NCBI GenBank assembly: GCA_043421945.1
Contig: JBHOGO010000001.1
Location: 1 to 64,000 of the forward strand
From: Thaumasiovibrio sp043421945
GTDB taxonomy: Bacteria; Pseudomonadota; Gammaproteobacteria; Enterobacterales; Vibrionaceae
Reading direction: 5' to 3'
Length of the DNA: 64,000 nucleotides
Position numbers and translations under genes: made by a program. The first letter of the stretch is position 1. Every line of letters begins with the position of its first letter. Below the pieces are notes generated by a model, which was given only the letters and a program-made list of their open reading frames with translations, ran no database searches and was not told where the DNA came from. Of this stretch, positions 8,448 to 15,289 are shown piece after piece.

Positions 8448-9539
8448 ATGTATCAGTACGCCATTTTAGCCAACCCAGGCCATAACCGTATTTACTTCGA
8501 ATCTGCGCTAACCATTGGTTGTGCTGAACTGAGTGCGATGTTGCACGCTCAAGGTGTCGAGTTTACTGATGTTGCTCAGCGTGATATCGGTGTTCCTGCT
8601 GCAATCTGTTTTACCACACAAGAGGCCCTCTCTGAGAAAGCGCTTCAGGCCATCTCTGCTTCGTCTCTCTATTATGCCATCTTTGAACTCGTCGAAAATG
8701 GCCTATTAAAACCGCTAACACCGTTGAGCCCATTTACTTTCCCTGAAGGTATGAGCCAAATATTGCGTTATACGGGGAAAACTAACGAGCAATTTACCCG
8801 CCTGATGATCAACTTGGCGGCAAGCGCAGCTAATACTAATAGCGAGAAGCTATGCCTGATGGATCCGATGTGTGGTAAAGGCACGACACTCTATGAAGGG
8901 CTTATTCGTGGCTATGATGTTGTCGGTGTTGAGATTAATGCTAAGTGGGTTCAAGAGACTGAAACCTTCTTAGTCAAATATATGAAGAATGGCCGCTACA
9001 AGCATAAAACAAAGAAAGAGAAGCGCACTGGTGCAAATGGCAAGAAGCTCGCTGATTGCTTCGTGCTAGATTGTGCTGCTGATAAGCAAGACTTTGCTAA
9101 CGGCAATCACCAGAACCTAAAACTGCTTTCTATTGATACACGTGAAAGCTATCAGGTGATTAAGAAGAATAGCTGCGATATCATCGTGTCTGATTTACCT
9201 TATGGTGTTCAGCATGGCAGCAAAGATGCTAAGGCGATGAATGCAAAAGCAGCAAACGGTAAAGTCTCTAAGGCAAAATCATCAACAGTGAAAGTCCCTA
9301 AGATGGATCGTAGCCCACTGACCCTGCTCAGTGAAGCACTGCCATCTTGGAAGAATTCATTAAAATCCAAAGGTGCGATTGTTCTCTCGTTCAATGAATT
9401 TACGCTGAAATGGCAAGATGTGGCGAAGGTATTTGAAGAGTGTGGTTACCAAGTTATGGATAGCGCACCTTACATCGACTATTTGCACCGCGTTGACCAG
9501 TCCATTAATCGCAACATCATTGTTGCAGTGAAGCCTTAG
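8448..9539 (+). CDS. Putative SAM-dependent RNA/DNA methyltransferase (TRM11/UPF0020-like)
   Basis: 363 residues. The SAM site motif DPMCGKGTT (139-147) and the catalytic motif SDLPYG (248-253) are those of N-methyltransferases acting on exocyclic amino groups of A or G. With the layout around them they resemble the TRM11/RlmKL-type family. A THUMP domain is not obvious in the first 100 residues. A Lys/Ala-rich tract (about 259-286, repeating KA, AKA, KVSKAK) directly after the catalytic motif looks like a disordered, nucleic-acid-binding insertion. It is transcribed away from rpsO and ends in its own hairpin. The target is unknown. Confidence 0.75.
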   Translation: MYQYAILANPGHNRIYFESALTIGCAELSAMLHAQGVEFTDVAQRDIGVPAAICFTTQEALSEKALQAISASSLYYAIFELVENGLLKPLTPLSPFTFPEGMSQILRYTGKTNEQFTRLMINLAASAANTNSEKLCLMDPMCGKGTTLYEGLIRGYDVVGVEINAKWVQETETFLVKYMKNGRYKHKTKKEKRTGANGKKLADCFVLDCAADKQDFANGNHQNLKLLSIDTRESYQVIKKNSCDIIVSDLPYGVQHGSKDAKAMNAKAANGKVSKAKSSTVKVPKMDRSPLTLLSEALPSWKNSLKSKGAIVLSFNEFTLKWQDVAKVFEECGYQVMDSAPYIDYLHRVDQSINRNIIVAVKP

Positions 9540-9546
9540 ATGCATC

Positions 9547-9573
9547 AAACCCGTGAGTAGATCTTGCGGGTTT
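9547..9573 (+). terminator. Terminator after the methyltransferase gene
   Basis: AAACCCG and CGGGTTT flank a 13-base loop, eight bases past the stop. The T-run is short, so strength is uncertain. Confidence 0.65.
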
Positions 9574-9605
9574 CCCCCTTTGTCCATCATTAAAAATACG
9601 ACACC

Positions 9606-10136
9606 TTAAAATGGACTCTCTTGTGCCAGCTCTTCGCACATCGTTGATAGCCCTAATGACATGGCAGAGCGAACAACTTTTTCCTGCCGCGCCTTCTGCA
9701 TCTGATAAAACTCAACATCGATTTCACCAATGTGCAGCCCTAAATCCAGCTGCAACATATGCATACTTTCTATCACTGATAGCCTTTTAATTCGGCTAAT
9801 AATTTGCGGATCAGTGAAATGATACTCTTGGATCTCACCACTCAAGAAGTCACGTATCTCGATGACCTTCATGATATCGTGATACATCGGTTCACTGACG
9901 ACACCCAGTCCAAACAATAACTTCAAACGAACAGACAGCTCTCCAAGTGGGCCTTCATGGCTCAATAATGGCCCCACAACTGATTTCACCGCAAAGTCGT
10001 CTTTACGAAAAATACGCTGCAGCAGCTCATCAACAGATGCTTCAACGATCTCTACCGCTGTGACAAAGTAGCCACGAACAGACGGCACCTCGTTAAGTTG
10101 TTCAACTAAATCCCTGTTTTTGACCTCGTACGACAT
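9606..10136 (-). CDS. mtlR: Mannitol operon repressor MtlR
   Basis: 176 residues matching the MtlR family: an all-helical regulator that lowers mtl expression but has no classical helix-turn-helix. Recognisable blocks are DELLQRIFRKDD, LGELSVRLKLLFGLG and EIRDFLSGE. It is the last gene of mtlA-mtlD-mtlR. A strong hairpin with a T-rich tail between mtlD and mtlR suggests it is made at a lower level than the enzyme and transporter. Confidence 0.9.
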   Translation of the reverse strand: MSYEVKNRDLVEQLNEVPSVRGYFVTAVEIVEASVDELLQRIFRKDDFAVKSVVGPLLSHEGPLGELSVRLKLLFGLGVVSEPMYHDIMKVIEIRDFLSGEIQEYHFTDPQIISRIKRLSVIESMHMLQLDLGLHIGEIDVEFYQMQKARQEKVVRSAMSLGLSTMCEELAQESPF

Positions 10137-10157
10137 AGATTCACCACTCTACAAAAA

Positions 10158-10178
10158 TAGGGAGGGCAAGCCCTCCCA
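10158..10178 (-). terminator. Intra-operon terminator/attenuator between mtlD and mtlR
   Basis: GGGAGGGC and GCCCTCCC flank AA; on the minus strand this very stable hairpin is followed by TATTTTTG. It fills most of the 47-base gap between mtlD and mtlR. Confidence 0.8.
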
Positions 10179-10183
10179 TCAGG

Positions 10184-11332
10184 CTAACGCAGTGTGTCGT
10201 AAATGCTTTGAATCTCTTTCACTACATCACTTTCAGGCGCTAAATCACAGAACTGCTGCAATGCTGCAGCCACACCCTCTGAGTCAACAACTTGCTGTAA
10301 TGCAATGGCTTGGTCATCTTCGCTATTCCTATAGCACAACGCAGCCGCAATTCCCTTTTTTAAACACTCATTCGTCGTGCTGTACTCTAATGTTCCTAGC
10401 AGTGGCTTAATAAGTCGATCATCTTTACCGAGCTTCCGCAGTGGTTGGCGACCAACACGAACAATCTCATCCCGTAAATAAGGGTTAGAGAAACGTCCTA
10501 ACACCTTAAGAATGTATGCTGCGTGCTGCTCTCGATCAAAGCCATAGCGTTGAATGAGCACCTCACCACTTTCCTGCATAGCCCCTAGGACTTGCTGATA
10601 TATCTCAGGGTCACTAATGGCATCGCGAATAGTCTCATGCCCTTTCAGCGAACCTAAATAGGCCGTCACAATGTGCCCTGTATTTAGCGTAAATAATTTG
10701 CGCTCAACAAAAGCCATCAGCTGCTGCGTAGTTTGCATTCCTTCGATATTTGGAATGTCACCTTTAAACTGCAGCTCATCAACAATCCACTCACTAAAGC
10801 TTTCTACTGTCACTTCTAAAGAGTCATCATTGGCTGCTTCAGTAGGAGGGACAATACGATCAACGGCTGAATCAACAAAGCCAACGTGCGCTTCTAGCTT
10901 TTCATGGAAAGACGATGGTAGATGATTTAACACCTCTTTCTTTAACTGACTCGTACCACGCACCATATTTTCACAAGCAATGATATTCAATGGCGAAAGG
11001 TTACCAGACGTAAAACGTCGCTCCAGACCTTTCGCTATCGTTGCTGCAATCGCCTTTAAAACATTAGGCCCCACTGCTGTTGTCACTAAATCGGTGTATA
11101 CAATCTTTTCAATAACGTCATCACTTGCTGAATTTACCGCTGTAATATGACGCACTTCCTCAATTTTTGACTCTTCTCCAACGACTTTAACAGAATAAGA
11201 TTGGTCATGTGCAAGCTGATCGATAAGATCGTTATCGACATCCGCAAAGGTGACACTTACATCTGCGTCTGCTAGCACTTTCCCTATAAAACCACGCCCG
11301 ATATTACCGGCACCAAAATGAACCGCCTTCAT
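10184..11332 (-). CDS. mtlD: Mannitol-1-phosphate 5-dehydrogenase
   Basis: NAD-dependent oxidation of mannitol 1-phosphate to fructose 6-phosphate, the cytosolic step after PTS uptake. The start at 11332 gives MKAVHFGAGNIGRGF and 382 residues, the same length as the E. coli enzyme; the frame stays open 18 bases further but AGGT lies just upstream of this ATG. The Rossmann dinucleotide motif is GAGNIGRGF (residues 7-15). The C-terminal polyol-dehydrogenase part includes LNTGHIVTAYLG. It sits 32 bases after mtlA. Confidence 0.96.
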   Translation of the reverse strand: MKAVHFGAGNIGRGFIGKVLADADVSVTFADVDNDLIDQLAHDQSYSVKVVGEESKIEEVRHITAVNSASDDVIEKIVYTDLVTTAVGPNVLKAIAATIAKGLERRFTSGNLSPLNIIACENMVRGTSQLKKEVLNHLPSSFHEKLEAHVGFVDSAVDRIVPPTEAANDDSLEVTVESFSEWIVDELQFKGDIPNIEGMQTTQQLMAFVERKLFTLNTGHIVTAYLGSLKGHETIRDAISDPEIYQQVLGAMQESGEVLIQRYGFDREQHAAYILKVLGRFSNPYLRDEIVRVGRQPLRKLGKDDRLIKPLLGTLEYSTTNECLKKGIAAALCYRNSEDDQAIALQQVVDSEGVAAALQQFCDLAPESDVVKEIQSIYDTLR

Positions 11333-11364
11333 AAATAACCTCACATTCAAATACGATTAAACAC

Positions 11365-13338
11365 TTATGCTGCTTGGTGTTTTGACAAAATATTAAGCAC
11401 CTGATTAACGTCCGTTGTCGTCGTCAATAGTTCAATCGCGTCTGGATCATCAAGCGCGTTAGTAATCGTCGTAATCACTTGAATGTGTTCATCATTTTTA
11501 GCTGCAATGCCGATAACCAGTTTCGCAGTTTCATCGTCATCATCTCCGAACTTCACGCCACCTGGATACTGGCAAATCACAATACCGGTTTTCTTCACCT
11601 TATCTTTTGCTTCGACAGTACCGTGAGGAACGGCAATAGATTCGCCTAAATACGTTGATACAAGCGCTTCACGTGCGTGCATCGCCTCTACATATTCTTG
11701 CTCGACATACCCTAATTCAACCAATTTCTGCCCAGCAAAGTCGATAGCTTGTGCCTTATCTGTCGCAGACAAACCAATATGAATATTACTCGCTTGAAGG
11801 CTAAACACCTCACGAGGCTTCGCTTCCATACTATCTTCATTTGCCGCAACAACAGAGCGACGAACCAATGTCGAATCATTGGCGGCTGTATCACCTTGAG
11901 TGACTTGAAGCTTCATAGTCAGTTCATGGTAAGTCGTAGGGTCAAGGAAGTTAGTCAATGAGATATGCATGGCTGCTGGAGCATGTTTTCTCGCTCGGTC
12001 AGTAAGATCTTTATGGGTGATGACGATATCAACATCCTCAGGCAAGCTGTTAATCGCACAGTTTGTGACTGAAATATCAAGCCCTGCTGACTCTACACGC
12101 TTACGTAGCATACTCGCACCCATCGCACTTGAACCCATCCCGGCATCACAGGCTACGATGATAGACTTCACATGACCAAATTCAGCCGAACCTTGCGTAT
12201 TCGCTTGCGTTGAACCTTGAGCACTTGATGCTGCAGGTGCCGCTTTACCTGATTTCATCTCTTTCATCTGGCCTTGCGCATTCTTCAGCTTCGTTTCATC
12301 ATCATCGCTACCTGTCGCATCATTTTGTGTTTTCAGAAGTAATGAGGCAATAGTGAAAGAGACGGCTGTAGAAACAGCAACAGAAGCTAGCACACCGACA
12401 AGCGATGCTTTTGGTGTCATTAGCAATACAGCGAAAATTGAACCAGGTGACGCAGGAGAAACAAGACCAGCATTAAACATTGTTAATGTGAACACGCCAG
12501 ATGCACCACCGGCAATAACAGCAAGAATAAGGCGAGGATTCATTAGTACATAAGGGAAGTAGATCTCGTGAATACCACCCAAGAAGTGAATAATCGTTGC
12601 ACCGCCAGCCGTTTGCTTAGCAGTACCTTTACCGAAGACAACATATGCAAGTAGTAAACCAAGACCTGGGCCTGGGTTCGCTTCAATAAGGAAGAAGATT
12701 GATTTTCCAAGCTCATCCGCTTGCTGGATCCCTAATGGCGAGAAGATACCATGGTTAATCGCATTATTTAGGAAGAGGATTTTCGCTGGTTCGACAAAAA
12801 TTGAAGTCAGCGGCAATAAGCCCGCTTCGACGAGAATGTTCACGCCGCTAGCCAGTACGGTAGAAAGCGTCTTAACAAAAGGACCAATGAAAAAGAAAGC
12901 GACGATAGCGAGGATCATACCAATGATACCCGCAGAGAAGTTGTTTACGAGCATCTCAAAGCCACTTTTCACACGGCCATGCATTACATCATCAAAGCGC
13001 TTAATCGCGTAACCGCCTAGCGGTCCGACCATCATCGCTCCCATAAACATAGGGATGTCCGTTCCCACGATAACACCCATAGTGGTAATCGCACCGACAA
13101 CAGCACCTCGATCACCGGCTACTAATTTACCGCCGGTATAACCAATAAGCAGTGGTAATAGGTAAGTAATCATTGGTCCTACAAGCTGCGATAATGTCTC
13201 GTTAGGTATCCAACCCGTCGGAATAAAGAGTGCAGTAATTAAGCCCCATGCGATAAACGCACCGATATTAGGCATTACCATATTCGATAAGAAGCGACCA
13301 AAATTTTGTACCTTGATCTTTGCATCTGGTGATATCAT
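11365..13338 (-). CDS. mtlA: PTS mannitol transporter EIICBA
   Basis: Inner-membrane permease that takes up mannitol and phosphorylates it to mannitol 1-phosphate. All three domains are fused: EIIC (about 1-340, with GGIHEIYFPYVL at 254-265), a polar linker, EIIB with phosphorylated Cys397 in IIVACDAGMGSSAMG, and EIIA with His572 in SIAVPHGT. I take the ATG at 13338 (MISPDAKIKVQNFGRF, 657 residues) because GGGGA precedes it and the family begins here; the longer frame to 13413 lacks support. It heads mtlA-mtlD-mtlR. Confidence 0.96.
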   Translation of the reverse strand: MISPDAKIKVQNFGRFLSNMVMPNIGAFIAWGLITALFIPTGWIPNETLSQLVGPMITYLLPLLIGYTGGKLVAGDRGAVVGAITTMGVIVGTDIPMFMGAMMVGPLGGYAIKRFDDVMHGRVKSGFEMLVNNFSAGIIGMILAIVAFFFIGPFVKTLSTVLASGVNILVEAGLLPLTSIFVEPAKILFLNNAINHGIFSPLGIQQADELGKSIFFLIEANPGPGLGLLLAYVVFGKGTAKQTAGGATIIHFLGGIHEIYFPYVLMNPRLILAVIAGGASGVFTLTMFNAGLVSPASPGSIFAVLLMTPKASLVGVLASVAVSTAVSFTIASLLLKTQNDATGSDDDETKLKNAQGQMKEMKSGKAAPAASSAQGSTQANTQGSAEFGHVKSIIVACDAGMGSSAMGASMLRKRVESAGLDISVTNCAINSLPEDVDIVITHKDLTDRARKHAPAAMHISLTNFLDPTTYHELTMKLQVTQGDTAANDSTLVRRSVVAANEDSMEAKPREVFSLQASNIHIGLSATDKAQAIDFAGQKLVELGYVEQEYVEAMHAREALVSTYLGESIAVPHGTVEAKDKVKKTGIVICQYPGGVKFGDDDDETAKLVIGIAAKNDEHIQVITTITNALDDPDAIELLTTTTDVNQVLNILSKHQAA

Positions 13339-13796
13339 AACGTTCCCCGTTTGATGTTTTTTGTAAGGTTTTTGGTAACGGTTCGCCAAAACCGTTAATT
13401 GCACAACACACAATTAACTTACCACAAACTTTTTACTTAGCGCTGATAACGGGGGATTCGTGACCTACTTCATATAAATTCCTTATAAAAATAATTTTTA
13501 CGCGCCCTTATTCACAAAACAAATAATAAATCACAACACATTCAGTCAGTGATTGCGTTGTCAATGTTTTATTTGGTGATTTAAATCTCGATTTTACAAA
13601 ATTGAAAGAGATTTTTTTTGCGATGTAAATCACGAATAGAATATTTAGCGAACAATTTTAAATAACGGAACGTGCATAGATCACATTTTCAGGGGGTAGA
13701 ATTTTGAAGAGAGGTGGTCAAGAGGGATAAAAAGTGGCACATTCAAAGCAAATCATCACTCTCAATGATGAGTAATGAATATAGTACAAATAGCAA
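13339..13796 (-). promoter_or_regulatory. mtl operon control region with CRP-like sites
   Basis: A long AT-rich leader. The best CRP-like site is TGCGA-N6-TCACG at 13619-13634 (8 of 10 consensus positions). Weaker ones are GGTGA-N6-TCTCG at 13575-13590 and AGTGA-N6-TGTCA around 13548-13563, plus TCACA half-sites near 13531 and 13681. Several CRP sites upstream of mtlA are known in E. coli. I cannot place the transcription start. Confidence 0.5.
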
Positions 13797-13829
13797 AAAG
13801 CCAGCTTAACTAGACAGTAAACTGGCTTT
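13797..13829 (-). terminator. truB terminator
   Basis: AAAGCCAG and CTGGCTTT flank a 17-base loop; on the minus strand the hairpin ends in a T-run. It closes the rimP-nusA-infB-rbfA-truB unit, which in relatives would continue into rpsO. Confidence 0.75.
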
Positions 13830-13863
13830 GGAATTAACGCTTTTTGTCGTCATCAGACAGCGT

Positions 13864-14817
13864 TTACTCGCTAGTCTCGTCGCGGAAAACCACTAAACGT
13901 TTTGGCGCAATCATACCTTCCGCATTGATCTCACCCACACCGATAAACTCACGCTCTTCACCACGAGTCATACGAATCAACGTGCCTTCTGCAGGTAGGT
14001 TAGGCGCATTCACGGGTTGACCATGCAGTGCATAACTCGCGACAACAGGAATGAGGTTGGCTTCTGGCAAATCTTGTACCGCTGAATCCATTGGCATCAA
14101 CAGTGGATCAAGCAGTTCACGTGGTTGAATATCTTCTTCACGGGCTTGCTCTAAGAGCGCTTCAAGCTGTTCCAGTGTTACCATGTTCTCATACGGGTAA
14201 TCAGAAACACCAGTGCGACGCAGATAAGAAACATGCGCTCCACAGCCAAGTAACTCACCAAGATCGTCAACAATAGTACGGATGTAAGTACCCTTCGAGC
14301 AGTGTACTTCCATTTCTACTTCATCACCTTCAAAGCGAAGTAACTCTATAGAATAAACCGTAATTTTACGTGACTCTCGCGGTACTTCTATGCCTGCTCG
14401 TGCATATTCGTACAAAGGCTTACCTTGGTATTTCAATGCAGAAAACATAGAAGGAACTTGGTCAGTCTCACCACGGAATGAAGCAATACTACGCTCCAAA
14501 GTACCACGATCAACTTTAACCGGACGTGTTTCGACAACTTCACCATCAGAATCAGACGTATTCGTGCGTTCACCTAGCTTAGCAATCACACGATAACGCT
14601 TATCTGAATCTAAAAGAAATTGAGAGAATTTGGTCGCTTCACCAAAACAAATTGGCAGCATACCGGTTGCCAATGGATCAAGCGCACCGGTGTGACCCGC
14701 TTTTTCGGCAAAGTAAATACGCTTTACTTTCTGAAGGGTATCGTTAGATGTGATACCCGTCGGCTTATCGATCAGGATAACCCCATCAACAGGACGACCG
14801 CGACGACGACGTGCCAT
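13864..14817 (-). CDS. truB: tRNA pseudouridine(55) synthase
   Basis: Makes pseudouridine 55 in the T-loop of elongator tRNAs. Catalytic Asp47 lies in HTGALDPLATG, with the KRYRVIAKLGERT and SKGTYIRTIVDDLG motifs of the family. A C-terminal PUA-like region follows. 317 residues, as in E. coli (314). Its start overlaps the rbfA stop by one base, so translation is coupled. Confidence 0.97.
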   Translation of the reverse strand: MARRRRGRPVDGVILIDKPTGITSNDTLQKVKRIYFAEKAGHTGALDPLATGMLPICFGEATKFSQFLLDSDKRYRVIAKLGERTNTSDSDGEVVETRPVKVDRGTLERSIASFRGETDQVPSMFSALKYQGKPLYEYARAGIEVPRESRKITVYSIELLRFEGDEVEMEVHCSKGTYIRTIVDDLGELLGCGAHVSYLRRTGVSDYPYENMVTLEQLEALLEQAREEDIQPRELLDPLLMPMDSAVQDLPEANLIPVVASYALHGQPVNAPNLPAEGTLIRMTRGEEREFIGVGEINAEGMIAPKRLVVFRDETSE

Positions 14818-15209
14818 TACTCTTCTCCTGACTCATCATCAACGTGACGCTCTTCGTCATCACGTACAGCTTTAGAAACCAGCGTAGAAATACGCATACC
14901 TTCTGTTAGCGACTCATCATAGATAAAGTTAATTTCTGGCGTAACACGTAGGCGAATACGCTTACCAAGTAGCGAGCGAATGTATGGCGCCATTTCACGT
15001 AGAATCTCTAAAGACTCTTCTGGCTTCTGATCACCAATCGTCAAAAAGGTCACATACACCTTGGTGTAAGCCATATCGCGCGTAACTTCTACAGAAGAAA
15101 TCGTGGTCATCGCAAGACGATCGTCACGGATTTCGCGTTGTAGAATTAACGCTAGTTCTTTTTGGAGTTGTTGTGCCACGCGCTGCGTGCGGCTAAATTC
15201 TTTAGACAT
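14817..15209 (-). CDS. rbfA: 30S ribosome-binding factor A
   Basis: Late assembly factor for the 30S subunit, needed for 16S rRNA 5'-end maturation and cold growth. 130 residues, beginning SKEFSRTQRVAQQLQKELA, with the KH-like core and an acidic tail (DDEERHVDDESGEE). It lies 80 bases after infB, separated by a strong hairpin with a T-tract, so a fraction of transcripts probably ends before it. Confidence 0.96.
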   Translation of the reverse strand: MSKEFSRTQRVAQQLQKELALILQREIRDDRLAMTTISSVEVTRDMAYTKVYVTFLTIGDQKPEESLEILREMAPYIRSLLGKRIRLRVTPEINFIYDESLTEGMRISTLVSKAVRDDEERHVDDESGEE

Positions 15210-15225
15210 AATAGACTTCTCATCT

Positions 15226-15253
15226 GAAAAAATGGGGGGCCGAAGCCCCCCAT
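15226..15253 (-). terminator. Intra-operon terminator between infB and rbfA
   Basis: ATGGGGGGC and GCCCCCCAT flank CGAA, a very stable stem with a tetraloop. On the minus strand it is followed by TTTTTT. It lies 37 bases past the infB stop and about 20 before the rbfA start. Confidence 0.85.
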
Positions 15254-15289
15254 GGTGTATTTAACAACCTAAGTGCAGAGCACTATGTA

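Noticed and set aside
13671..13685. A second full CRP site near the mtl promoter
   Set aside because: Only the TCACA half matches; the other half has no agreement with TGTGA at the right spacing.
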